Shown: one piece after another, positions 51,854 to 62,003 of the stretch | How positions within the stretch are numbered: position 1 is the stretch's first letter | Layout: every line of letters starts with the position of its first letter | Origin: Stentor coeruleus | Taxonomy: Eukaryota; Ciliophora; Heterotrichea; Heterotrichida; Stentoridae | Length of the DNA: 64,000 nt | Assembly: GCA_001970955.1 (NCBI GenBank) | Contig: MPUH01000266.1 | Span: 1 to 64,000, forward strand | Reading direction: 5' to 3' | Position numbers and translations under genes: made by a program | The notes under the pieces: model-generated | The model's database searches: none | Told to the model about the DNA's origin: nothing | Seen by the model: only the letters and a program-made list of their open reading frames with translations

Positions 51854-52792
51854 CTATATTATATCGCAATTGCAAACTTCAGACTTTTGAACTTCAACCT
51901 GAGTTTTACGTTTTGTTGTCAAAGCCTTGTGATTTTTCGTCATAATCTTTGCTTCAGTTCTCGGTGCACGTACATGAAACCCAAATTTCACATTCTGTAG
52001 CACTTCCATAATTGTTGGATTATAAGCTTCCCTAATAATCGATTTTCTCTGTTTATTACTTTGTGGGATTTTAGCCAAAGGTGGAATACAAATCAAATAT
52101 CTATTAATATACGTAAATACATCTTTAACAATTTCTTCATCATTAAGTTCTTTGAATTTTTTCACTTTAGATTTTTGCCCAACCATAGAACTTTTAAAAT
52201 CAATTGCTAGAATAGTTTCTTCAGTAAACTTAACTCTTTGGACTGATATTTGTGAGACTTCATACATAACTGAAAGATTTTGTGCAGTCAATATATGATT
52301 AAGTAATTCTGCAACAAAAGTCCTAAGGCTAAGTATTGTTGTATCTTTTTGAACTTTAACTTCAAAAAATATCACTAAAGCTAAATCCCTATAATCAATT
52401 TGTATTTCAAGCCACATATCGCTTGATTCAACATCAAATGTAAAAGCTGTATCATTTTTGATAAAATCTCCAATATTTCCTTTCTGTTTATTAGTTACTT
52501 CTGGGATAGGTTCTTTTACATTAGCCAAATTTGTGATTTTAAGATTTTTCAAGCCTAAGAAAATCGAGTACTTTTCTAATGAGACATAAAGCAAAGTTTT
52601 TACATAGCCAATTGAATCACTGAGGAAAAATTACGTCAGACTACAGGTTATATGTATTTTTTTACTAGGGAAACTGTTCCATTTGAAAACAAGTTCTTGT
52701 TTAAGTTCAGCTTTACCTTGTTCATTAAGGTATATAAAATTTTCTTCATCAACTTCACCCATCTCTTCAAGTTCTTCAAGAAGGTCAACCAT
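51854..52792 (-). CDS. unknown protein, one unusual 15-nt intron, partner of divergent pair
   Basis: Exon 1 52635-52792 (ATG at 52792) and exon 2 51854-52619 are joined by a 15-nt intron GTAATTTTTCCTCAG, giving 307 residues. I do not recognise the protein: an acidic N-terminus (VDLLEELEEMGEVDEEN), two beta-rich segments with repeated IQIDYRDLALVIFFEV-type strands, and a basic tail ending CNCDII. A decayed relative of its first part lies at 54,600-54,795. The intron lacks the A at position 10 that all other 15-nt introns here have. Confidence 0.7.
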
Positions 52793-53299
52793 TTTTTATC
52801 CTAGGGTTTTTGTTTGGAGAGATATAAAATTTTGGGTAAGATAAAAATTAAGGTGTTAAAAATACATATTTTTTTATAGTGAAGATTATTTTTCTTAGAA
52901 ATATTTTGCATTATATGTTTGGGTTTGTATAAATCTCTAAGAATTTTATGTAGATAAAAGGCTTTTTTATAGCGAAAATGCATCAGTTATTTGTTATTGA
53001 TTTTTAATACTTGCTTTTAAGACAGGAAATATTGTAAGTTTAAACTACACTTTGACGTAAAAATTACTATTGTTAAAGCCTTTTATATTGCAATATACAT
53101 TTATATAAAATATTATACAATTTCATAGCAAATATATCAAGTATATATTTACTCTTTATTTCATCCCACGTTATAAATTTCACTCTCAAACAAAGTTAGA
53201 GTCGATAATACTAACTATTAGTAAGACAATTGCTTGTCAGCTAATATTATCTAAGCAAAAATCCTTTAATCATCCATTTAAAATTTTCTGTTGCAATAA
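52793..53299. promoter_or_regulatory. divergent promoter region, duplicated at 54.8-55.16 kb
   Basis: About 507 bp between divergent starts. Parts resemble 54,796-55,163 (for example the segment ending in atccattta just before both plus-strand starts), so the intergenic region was duplicated with the genes. Confidence 0.5.
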
Positions 53300-54223
53300 A
53301 TGGAAAGCACCCAAGGAAACCGATACCCATGCATAATTAGCTTACCTAGTGAAAAAACCTATGAGGCACTTAATCTATTATGTTTCTCAAGGATGATCGA
53401 CGAAAATGAAAAAAAAACTTCTGAGCCAGAAGAAGAAAAAATATTCCAAAATGATTTAGATGAATTTCAGCATGCCATTAGAAAATCTAACGAATTTTTC
53501 AAAGAAGTGCTAAAAGATATTGATAAATTACAAGAGATCAAAAAAAAATTTATTGAAATGATAAATAATATAAGAGTCAAAAAACCTAATACAGGCAAAG
53601 AACCTAATACAGGCAAAGAACCTAATACAGACAAAGAACTAGATAAAATTATAGAAGAAGAATATGTATATTTTATTTTATCTTATGTTCATAGAAGTAT
53701 GTGCCATCAAAATGATAGTCATGTTGAATTAACGTTTTCTAACTATGCTCCTGGAGTGATAATACAAAATATAGATAATCTACCTCCTTGTCAGCTTAGA
53801 GAAAGTTATATAGCTTTTAAAAAAATATTTCATGAATGGCCTGTGCATTTGGAAAACCTTCACAGCTTGTGCATTAAAATGGTAGACAATTTTTTTCATT
53901 CTAGAGATGATGTACGTAATGAACTTTCTAGTATTGCTAGTCGAAATCCAGATGTGCCATTAAATTATTTTTATAAAGTGGAGGTACAGTTAATAAATAA
54001 TTATAGTGCAATAAGAGATATTATTTTTGAAAATGTAGATTTTTTTAAGACTCTTAGAATTTGTATGGAAAAAATAATGAGGATCATTGAGATTTGTTAT
54101 GAAAAAATTGATATACTTAAAGATTACATAGATGAAATCGATGATGATAATGATGATTATTTGGAAACTCAGTTAAGGAAAAGTACGGAAAAGTTTATTA
54201 GAGAAAATCTTAATAGTAATTAG
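53300..54223 (+). CDS. unknown helical protein with an internal 6-residue tandem repeat
   Basis: 307 residues, not recognised. Largely alpha-helical, charged and without membrane segment. Residues about 95-113 are three copies of a six-residue EPNTGK-type repeat, encoded by three 18-bp units at 53585-53638 that differ by one base. A decayed copy is recognisable at 55,164-55,927. It is divergently paired with the minus-strand 307-residue protein. Confidence 0.65.
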   Translation: MESTQGNRYPCIISLPSEKTYEALNLLCFSRMIDENEKKTSEPEEEKIFQNDLDEFQHAIRKSNEFFKEVLKDIDKLQEIKKKFIEMINNIRVKKPNTGKEPNTGKEPNTDKELDKIIEEEYVYFILSYVHRSMCHQNDSHVELTFSNYAPGVIIQNIDNLPPCQLRESYIAFKKIFHEWPVHLENLHSLCIKMVDNFFHSRDDVRNELSSIASRNPDVPLNYFYKVEVQLINNYSAIRDIIFENVDFFKTLRICMEKIMRIIEICYEKIDILKDYIDEIDDDNDDYLETQLRKSTEKFIRENLNSN

Positions 54224-54599
54224 GTTTGATAGGATGTATGTTTTAAAAAATGTAGTAATTTAAGTCTAGAATCATGATAAGTGTTTTTAGTACACTGCAT
54301 TTTTATGATTTATTAAAAATTATCATTTTAAGTTGTATAAGGTTTGTAGAAATGTGGTAATTATATATTTTTCCTCAATATGTTATAAAAAATCTTGGTT
54401 CTCAATATTATCAAAATTAAGCACTAATTAAATAATCTAATCCTTTTACTTTTTTATGATTTTTATCTCCCTATAAATACCTGAGAATAAGTAAATTTTT
54501 TAATTAATTTTATAGATTTTACTTTTTTATAGCTCAATTACATAAATTCTTAGATTATAAAATCTCCAATGGTAATACTTTATTTCAAATATTTGCTTC

Positions 54600-54795
54600 T
54601 GGAGATAATAAAGAAATCTATGATTGATTGAGTCGCTTAGGAAAAAGTATGTAAGATTATAAATAATATAGATATTTTTACTATGAATACTATTTAATTT
54701 AAAAACAAGTTTTTATTTAAGTTCATCTTTATACTATTCATTGAAATACATAAAAAATCAAAATCTTCTCCTATCTCTTTCATGTTGTTAAAAAA
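54600..54795 (-). pseudogene. remnant of a duplicate of the 52.8-kb gene (first exon)
   Basis: Plus-strand text here aligns with 52,600-52,795: the segments around aaaacaagtttttatttaag / aaaacaagttcttgtttaag, the following ttcat...ttcattaa and tctcctatctcttt match with many substitutions and small gaps. The frame is lost. It is the decayed first part of the minus-strand partner. 54,224-54,599 has no other feature. Confidence 0.7.
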
Positions 54796-55163
54796 AATGA
54801 TTATATTTTATCAAAGAATTTTTAGGTCCATAGATTTATAAATATTAAACTAATTTCAGATATAATTTTAAATAATAATAATATCGTTTTTATTGTTATG
54901 ATTAGAAAGCTTATGATTATATAAAATTCGGGTTATTATATTTTGTAAGAAAATTATATCGATACCATATTTTGTGTATTAAAAAATTTTAACTTGTTTT
55001 TTATATACTTACTTTTTATTCAATTTCATACTATATATTTCACTAAAAACTAAATTTCAAATCAGCAACACCATCATCAAAATTCTAAAAACTTTTCCTA
55101 AACAATTCTTATCATCTAAGGCAAAACCTTCTGCAATCCATTTAATTTTTCTTTTCATAATAA

Positions 55164-55927
55164 ATGGGAAACATTAAAATAAGTGAAGAGTTCTACAAAA
55201 TTAGCTTATTTGATGAAGAAATCTCTAAAACTATTCAAAACGACAGTGATTTACAATTTTCAATAATAAACTTATGGATTATAATAATTTTTACAATACT
55301 GTTAAAGGAGATATGAAGAAATATAGCAAATCTAAAATTCCTTTACTGAATTTATCAAATGTATAAAAATCAGAGGAATAGATTCAGATAAGAAAATCCA
55401 TAGAATATCAATATTTATACTTAACTTTATATTTAAATTATTGAATTATGTGTTGTGGAGGTAATCCTATAGGATTGAAGAAGGTTTTCTAATTATGTTT
55501 CTGAGATTTGGTAAATAATTTTATTATTTCTAGAGATGAAGTGCTTTCAGAGTTTTTTATTATTAAAAAAAAAAACAATTCAGAAGTGTTTATAACAGAT
55601 TTTAGTTATGCAAAGATTAAGTTTGTTAAGAACCTTCAGATGATAAACAGATTTGCTATTGAGCTTAAGGGCTTTTTAGGATTTTAAAGTGTATACATAA
55701 AGCAAATAGGATTATTAAAAAAAAATTATGAAGAAGTGTGGGTGAAATTAATATTATTGATTATGACAATCAGAAATGAAGTTGAAATTCAAAATTTAAT
55801 AGAGATAAGGCTAATAGTTCTTAGTATTTTTATATTATTGTTGGTAAATTTTTCAAAAATTATAATAAGAGTTTGCTATTTGTTGTGGCTAGATAAAAGA
55901 TATAGAATTTATTTAGTTATTCATTAA
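55164..55927 (+). pseudogene. remnant of a duplicate of the 53.3-kb gene
   Basis: The ATG at 55164 is preceded by the same atccattta...aataaatgg context as 53300. The first codons still read ISEEFYKISLFDEEISKTI, comparable to PCIISLPSEKTYEAL in the intact gene, but the frame soon breaks. Further on, tttctagagatgaagtgc near 55,530 matches ttctagagatgatgtacg at 53,905. A 63-codon frame at 55,736-55,927 is a chance remainder, not a gene. No other feature to 56,168. Confidence 0.7.
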
Positions 55928-56168
55928 AATGCAATAATCCCATGTATCTTCTTTCACAAAAAAAGCGCTTATCTAACCATAATTTATCATCTCCCTTCCT
56001 CCATCTCTGACAATCTAAACTCATCTTCTCTATTTGGTAAAATTCAAACTCATCTTAAAAACCAAAAAATCTTCTTAAATTATTCCTCCCATTCCATTTC
56101 GAATCAAAAATTTTCGTACTTTCACAAACCCCTATAGCCCCATAATCAAAAAAAAAATGTCTAAATAA

Positions 56169-56702
56169 ATGCTTAACACTATCATCCAAAACCCTTCAAA
56201 AAATCATCATTTCACAATAGGAGACAGTATCAAAATTTTTATAAGCGAAGATTATGATTCTTATGGAAAAATTATCAAAACTTATGGAAGAAAGCCATAT
56301 ACTAACTTTAAAATCTCATGGTATTATAGACCAAATGATATTTTTGAAAATGTTCCAAAGTTTTTTTCTTCAGCAGAATTACTAATATCAGACCATATAC
56401 AAGATATTTCTATAGAAAACATTGATGGGAAAATTGAAGTTTTAACATTAAAAGAGTATCATTCAAGAAGCCAAGTTAATGAAGATGTGTTTTTTACTAG
56501 AGGATGGTATTGTCCTATAGAAAATGTTTTAAAACCTACATTATCACATTGGGAAAGGGTTTGTTTATGTGAAAGTATTTTGAATCCTGATGAAATTTAT
56601 GTTACTTGTGAGAAATGCGAGAATATGTTTCATTTTGAATGTGTTGAAGGGGGATTTGAAATTTATTGGACTTGTGATAGTTGCAGTTTAGGTAAAATGT
56701 AA
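56169..56702 (+). CDS. BAH-PHD chromatin-reader protein (paralogue 1)
   Basis: 177 residues. BAH domain about 16-125 (FTIGDSIKIFISEDYDSYGK, KISWYYRPNDIF, SAELLISDHIQDIS, DVFFTRGWY) then a PHD finger about 133-172 (CLCESILNPDEIYVTCEKC, MFHFEC, WTCDSC; C4HC3). BAH-PHD proteins such as plant EBS and SHL read histone methyl-lysine. An upstream ATG at 56158 opens MSK and stops at once; the paralogues begin MSI/MSK, so either that is a small upstream ORF or this copy lost its original start. It is the most diverged of three paralogues. Confidence 0.85.
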   Translation: MLNTIIQNPSKNHHFTIGDSIKIFISEDYDSYGKIIKTYGRKPYTNFKISWYYRPNDIFENVPKFFSSAELLISDHIQDISIENIDGKIEVLTLKEYHSRSQVNEDVFFTRGWYCPIENVLKPTLSHWERVCLCESILNPDEIYVTCEKCENMFHFECVEGGFEIYWTCDSCSLGKM

Positions 56703-57173
56703 TAATATTTTTGGTTTAGAATATAGATATTAGTTGCCACAATTTATTTATAAAAATGTGGTTTTTTAGTGGTTATAAGAATTAGTACTATTCAAAATTG
56801 ATTTTGTTTACTGGCAAGCAAAGATTTAGTATAAAATTTTAAGTAAAGTAAATGATCTTATTTTTACTTACACTATATGTTATATTTCAAACTCTTAATA
56901 TCATAAAAAACTTATTCCAACACACTCAAATATTTCTAATCAAATCATTCCAATTTTCAAACATCCTATAAATTTCAAAATAACCAAATTATAAAAACCC
57001 CCAAAAATCTAAAATCATAACCTATTCAAAACCTCTAAAAAAAAAAACTATACCTCTAAAATCTATCACAAAATCTTAAATCATATAACAAAATATCATA
57101 TCAACTCACTAAACTTCTTTAAAAAGTATTTCCAATTATACTTATATACAAATAATTCCCATATTGGGGGATA
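56703..57173. other. intergenic, G-depleted 5' flank
   Basis: About 470 bp between two BAH-PHD genes on the plus strand. From about 56,870 it is A/C-rich and G-poor. Directly before the next ATG is ggggataatgtc, also found before the third paralogue. Confidence 0.5.
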
Positions 57174-57737
57174 ATGTCTATATCTATGATACGCAAGAAA
57201 ATCGAATACAAAAAAGTTATAATCAACAGTGAGACCTACCGAGTTGGAGACAGTGTCAAAATAAACGAAAGAAAAGATGACTGTTTATATGCTGAAATCT
57301 TAAGTTTCTGGCAAGATGGATTAAAACCAGATGCATATGCTAAAGTTCGATGGTATTTCAAACCTAGTGAAATTTTTGAAGAAATCCCTGATTTTATATC
57401 GGCAGCAGAACTAATGACATCTAATGTTGAACAGAATATTACAGTCCAAAGTATTTATGATAGAGTTACTGTGCTAAACTTGTCTGATTATCATGAAAAT
57501 GATTTAGTTGACGATAATATTATGTTTAGTAGAAGCCTTTATGATCCTAGATTAAAGGTACTTAGACCTCCTTTATCACAATGGAAAAGGGTTTGTGTAT
57601 GTGAGTCTATATTAAATCCTGATGAAGTGTATGTAGGATGTGATGGGTGCTTTGGCTTTTTCCATCCTGAATGTGTTATAGCTCCAGATGATAAAGAATA
57701 TATATGTGATAAGTGTAGTAAAGCTCAAAAGAACTAG
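57174..57737 (+). CDS. BAH-PHD chromatin-reader protein (paralogue 2)
   Basis: 187 residues. BAH domain about 20-130 (YRVGDSVKINERKDD, YAKVRWYFKPSEIFEEIPDF, AAELMTSNVEQNITVQSIYD) and PHD finger about 140-185 (VCVCESILNPDEVYVGCDGC, FFHPEC, YICDKC). The aromatic WYF of the BAH and the DxC of the PHD are in place for methyl-lysine binding. Very similar to the third paralogue in length, order and wording; both are preceded by ggggataatg. Nuclear chromatin reader by family; specificity unknown. Confidence 0.88.
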   Translation: MSISMIRKKIEYKKVIINSETYRVGDSVKINERKDDCLYAEILSFWQDGLKPDAYAKVRWYFKPSEIFEEIPDFISAAELMTSNVEQNITVQSIYDRVTVLNLSDYHENDLVDDNIMFSRSLYDPRLKVLRPPLSQWKRVCVCESILNPDEVYVGCDGCFGFFHPECVIAPDDKEYICDKCSKAQKN

Positions 57738-58098
57738 TTTATAATAAATGAGATCTTTTATATGATGTGTTTTTTTTTTATAGGATAATAATAATTTTGG
57801 GTTTGTAAGAAGAGGTAAAGGTTGTATTTGATAAGATTTTGCATTTTTAGGATTTGGAGCTAGATTCTGAATTATTTTCTTGAGATGATTTTGATGCAAG
57901 ATTTTGTCGTTAAGTATATAGAAATGATTGGGTTATGGATTCTGAGATTTACAATTTTTTTCTTGTGATGTATAAATAGTTATTAGATTATCATTTGAGT
58001 TTTTTTTAATAGGAATATTTTCAGTGTTTACATTATGTTGTCTAATGGATTGTTACATTGATTTGTATATATTTTTTTTTAAAAGCTATTAAGCTAAA
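57738..58098. other. convergent intergenic, nothing recognised
   Basis: About 360 bp between the stops of convergent BAH-PHD paralogues 2 and 3. G/T-rich. A 95-codon minus-strand frame overlapping it is antisense to gene and flank and is not supported. Confidence 0.5.
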
Positions 58099-58662
58099 CT
58101 ACTCTAATAATTCTTTATAGCATTTCTCGCAAGTCCAAAAGTCACAATCTTCATAGTTGACACATTTTGGGTGAAAAAGCTTTAAGCATTTGTCGCAACT
58201 TATATATAAGTGATCAGGATTTAAAATGCTTTCACAAACACAGATACGTTTCCAATGAGAAAGTTGTGGTCTAATCATTTTGGTTTTCGAGTCAAAGAAA
58301 CTCCTTGTAAAAAACACATCAGAATCCACTTCATCTTTTGCATGGTAGTCAGAAATCGAAAGGACTTCAATTTTCCCATAAATGCTTTGTACAGAAATAT
58401 CCTGTTCAAGGTCAGATTTCATAAGCTCTGCATTTGATACAAACTCTGGTATTCTCCCAAAAACATCTTTAGGTTTGAAAAACCACTTAATCCTAGCAAA
58501 TGCATCAGCTTTTTTAGGATTTCTCCATATCTTAACAATTTCCGCAAAGCTAGTATCGTCATTTTGCTCAAAAACTCTAATCGTATCTCCAATCCTATAC
58601 TCTTCCTTGTTTAATACTAATTGCTTGAACTCAATTGCTTCTTTCTTCAATGTTTTTGACAT
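58099..58662 (-). CDS. BAH-PHD chromatin-reader protein (paralogue 3)
   Basis: 187 residues from the ATG at 58662 (MSKTLKK), chosen because it matches the start of paralogue 2; an in-frame ATG at 58674 would add MGGI. BAH about 20-130 (YRIGDTIRVFEQNDD, FARIKWFFKPKDVFGRIPEF, NAELMKSDLEQDISVQSIYG) and PHD about 140-185 (CVCESILNPDHLYISCDKC, LFHPKC, WTCEKC). Same length as paralogue 2 and inverted with respect to it, so the duplication included an inversion. All zinc ligands are kept. Confidence 0.88.
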   Translation of the reverse strand: MSKTLKKEAIEFKQLVLNKEEYRIGDTIRVFEQNDDTSFAEIVKIWRNPKKADAFARIKWFFKPKDVFGRIPEFVSNAELMKSDLEQDISVQSIYGKIEVLSISDYHAKDEVDSDVFFTRSFFDSKTKMIRPQLSHWKRICVCESILNPDHLYISCDKCLKLFHPKCVNYEDCDFWTCEKCYKELLE

Positions 58663-59843
58663 TATCCCCCCCATTACCCTTAGAAAGCTTTGATGGAGCT
58701 GGGATAAGGATAAGAAAATGTGATAAAGGGGAAAAGATGTTGACCTGTCTGAGATTATAGCTATGGGAAAAGATTTGATATTCTGAGATGAATAAACAAT
58801 AAGGGTTTTATGGCTGATTTAGCTATATAATTGAGTTTTATGAGAAGATTTTTACTTAAAGCAATTAAATTTTTCAAAATTGCATTCAAAAATTATTCCA
58901 ATATACAAAGCTACAAAAAATAAAAATTACTTGAAATTACATACCTTTTTGCTCTTACAAAACTTTTCATTCGTGCAATCTAAAAAAAAATAGTTTTTAT
59001 GGACTTAGAGAATTCTATTATATTCATTTTTGATAAAACCCAAGATCAATAAGTTTATAATCTATGAATATTGTTACTTAGAAGAGTATAATTGAATTTT
59101 TATGATAATATAATTCTAGTCTATGAATTTTCTTGCTGAAATCCAAGTTTAAAATAGAAAATTATTACTTTTTGTCCACTTTTATGAATAGAATCTAACT
59201 ATATTATATTTTTAGAAAGCTTTAAAATATCATTATAATCTTAGTTTGAAATTGATTTTTTTTGATTCTATAAGTATATTCCAAATTCACTTACAACCGA
59301 CCCTATTTTCTTACACTTATTATATTTAAAACTTAAACCTTTTCAAAATTGTATACTGAGAAATCAATCGCACTTTAGGCTTCTAAGGGCCTCATTTTCA
59401 TATATTTCTATAAACATCAGCTTTTGAGGCTTAGAATTTTGGTTTTTTTATTATTATCAATATCAGACTATATGGAGTTAATATCATTGATAAGGTTTCA
59501 AGTTTTTCTTATTTTATGCTTTGTAGAAAACTATTTGTCATTTCAAGTCAGAATTGATACGAACCTCAAAATTTACAACTTTATATCATGAAGAGACTGA
59601 TGTTGTGATTTTTTTTTTACTTTTTAAAATAATCTTTTAGACGTTTTATCTATCTATTTATTTATAAAAAGTAAGATGGATGTACTTATTTTATTATAAC
59701 TATGATAGGGTTTAGAATTTGGTAATGGGAAAGTTTGGAAGTTAAGTATTTTGGTGATATGATTTGTGTTAAGATTTTCTTAGGAATATTCTAGGTTTTA
59801 TAGGTCTGATGTTTGTTATTAAATTATAGATTTGATATTGAGA
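58663..59843. other. 1.2-kb stretch with an inverted repeat and unexpected skew
   Basis: No ORF. An imperfect inverted repeat (59382-59395 with 59426-59437; ttctaag-gg-cctca and tgaggcttagaa) could fold as a 12-bp stem with a 2-nt bulge. 59,640-59,840 is G-rich on the plus strand although it is downstream of a minus-strand gene, where C-richness would be expected. Confidence 0.4.
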
Positions 59844-61001
59844 TTATTTTAATGAGATTTTAAGTTTGTTTTGGCTTTTCTGCCCATAAGGCGAAACATG
59901 TATCTTAACAATCGGCAAATGTACTTTCGACTCCCCAAGGGACTTCTCATTAATTTTCCCCAAACTAGGGTTTTTCTTCATCTTCTTAATCAGCGGTAAC
60001 AATTTTTTACCCTGAACTTTTTTCTCTTCTTTCCCATCCTGTTCAGATTTCTCATACACCTCATCATTCAACTGTAAGCTTTTAGTCGACCTATTATGCG
60101 AAATTAAATCTTTAAAATACGGATGATTTAAAGCTTCTTGAGCGGTAATTCTTTGTTCATTATCATAAATCAATAATTTCTTAATAAGATCCTTACAACT
60201 TTCAGAAACATGTGGAATCATATGAAAAAATCCAGTTCCATCTTTATGTTGAAAATTCATACTCATATGTGAAGCATGTCCTTTAAACCAAGCTAATTTC
60301 TCACTAGAAGGTGTACCAAGAATATTATGTATTTTTTGGATCTGATCAAGTTCATTTTTCCCTGGGAATAAAGGGAATAATGCATGTACTTCAAAAAGTA
60401 CACATCCAACACCCCATAAGTCCATTTTACTATCATAATACCCATCTGTTAATAAGCATTCAGGTGATCTATACCACCTTGTTGATATATATTCTGTATA
60501 AGGAGGCTTAGAATTTATACCTCGACAGGAACCAAAATCAGCAAGTTTTAAGGAATCATTTGATAAAAGGATGTTTTCAGGTTTGATATCTCTATGAAAA
60601 ATCTCATTAGAATGCATATGATCAAGAGCCTTTAACAATTGAAATGTATGTTTTTTGATTTTCAAATCGGGTAAGTACTGTTTACGGCCTCGAATCCATT
60701 CATACATATTCATATCCATGAGTTCAAATACTAAAGCTAGACGTCCAGTTGGCTCATCACTATATAAATTATACTATATGACTTCTATCAATTGGATTAT
60801 GTGTGCATGAGGGGATAAACGACGCAATGCTTGGATTTCACGGAGGTTGTTTACTTGATCTGAATTTGCGAAGTGGTTTTTCATGCATTTTATTGCTACA
60901 AACTTACCTGTTTGAATACTTTGAGCTTTGAGGACTTCGCTGAATGTTCCTTCACCTTTTTTCAGTAGTAGTTTATATTCTGTTTAGGGTTTACTATTCA
61001 T
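59844..61001 (-). CDS. MOK: MOK (MAK/ICK-family) ciliary protein kinase, two 15-nt introns
   Basis: Exons 60995-61001, 60775-60979 and 59844-60759, joined across GTAAACCCTAAACAG and GTATAATTTATATAG, give 375 residues; the first exon codes just over two residues. All kinase residues are present: GEGTFSEV (11-18), K33, HRD 126-128, DFG 145-147, TEY 159-161 and STRWYRSPECLLTDGYY. VNNLREIQALRRLSPHAHII, VFELMDMNMYEWIRGRK and NELDQIQKIHNILGTP match MOK (RAGE1) rather than MAK or ICK. These kinases regulate cilium length and intraflagellar transport. The C-terminal ~80 residues are basic. Confidence 0.94.
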
Positions 61002-62003
61002 ATTTTTTATTTTGAGTTTCAGTTGACATATTTCATATATGATTTTAGAAGTTAGCTGATAAGTTTTAGAGTTTTCTAGGCTTTTTAATTGTCATTGATA
61101 TGATAAATTTAGAATTTTATTAGAAGAAAAGTTGAAGATACTTTTGCTGTAAAAATATGTAAATTATTGTGTGATTAGAGTTTTTTTTTTTTTTGAAAGT
61201 CTGTCTGGAATCTTTAAAAAAAAATTTGCAATTAAATTGTATGTTTTAAGTAATAAATTTATATTTTATATACAAATGAAGGATGATGGAGTTTTAGTGA
61301 TACCTGGGGATGATGATAGTTGTTCACAAACTTGCCAGGTTTAGGGATTTATGAAAATAGTGAAGAGAAAAATGTCGCAAATCAAATGGCTGTCTAGCAA
61401 TTTCACAACAAATCAGCTTATGCAAATCCAGTTTAAAGGTTATTATAATAGTGAAAATTTTAACATAATAATAGGCTGAGTTTTTTAAGTTGCAAAATTG
61501 ATGTAGATTCTCCTTAAGAAACTGTTTTTATCTATTGACAATCAATTTATCAATAGGTGAAAATCGTAGAAAATCAGAAGAAAATCATATTTATATGAGA
61601 GAATATTTTAATTACTATGATTTAGTTAGTGTAAAATAAAATCAGGCTGAAGTGCATCTTTAACACAAAATGGTAAATCCTGCTTTATAAGGTAATTTTT
61701 TTTACATGATATTCTATACTGAGGAATCTAATTGACCTTATCTAATATTTTAAAATTTATTCAAATAAATTAATTCATATATGATTATATTCTAAGTGTA
61801 TTTGAATCAAAAATATATAAATATCATTAATATATATAATAACCAATGTTATTTTTTAACAACTTTGAATACATAAACCACAAATTGTCTCATTTATTAC
61901 CATTTGAGTATTTCCCATAACAATACATTGACAATTTTTAAAATATTTCCCTAATTTCCAAAGCTTTATTAAAAAAATCATCATTAAACCTTTCTTAATT
62001 CTA
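61002..62003. other. 1-kb stretch with a short coding-like ORF
   Basis: The left part is G-rich 5' flank of MOK. 61276-61479 (plus) reads as 67 codons from ATG to TGA with a single in-frame TAG at 61342-61344 (DDGVLVIPGDDDS ... MSQIKWLSSNFTTNQLMQI). The TAG is not removed by a 15/16-nt intron. It may be a gene remnant; not called as a CDS. The rest is AT-rich. Confidence 0.4.

Noticed and set aside
55736-55927. 63-codon plus-strand ORF
   Set aside because: Lies inside the decayed copy of the 53.3-kb gene and is not in a conserved frame.
57612-57899. 95-codon minus-strand ORF over the BAH-PHD paralogue 2 end
   Set aside because: Antisense shadow of the PHD-finger codons plus skewed flank.
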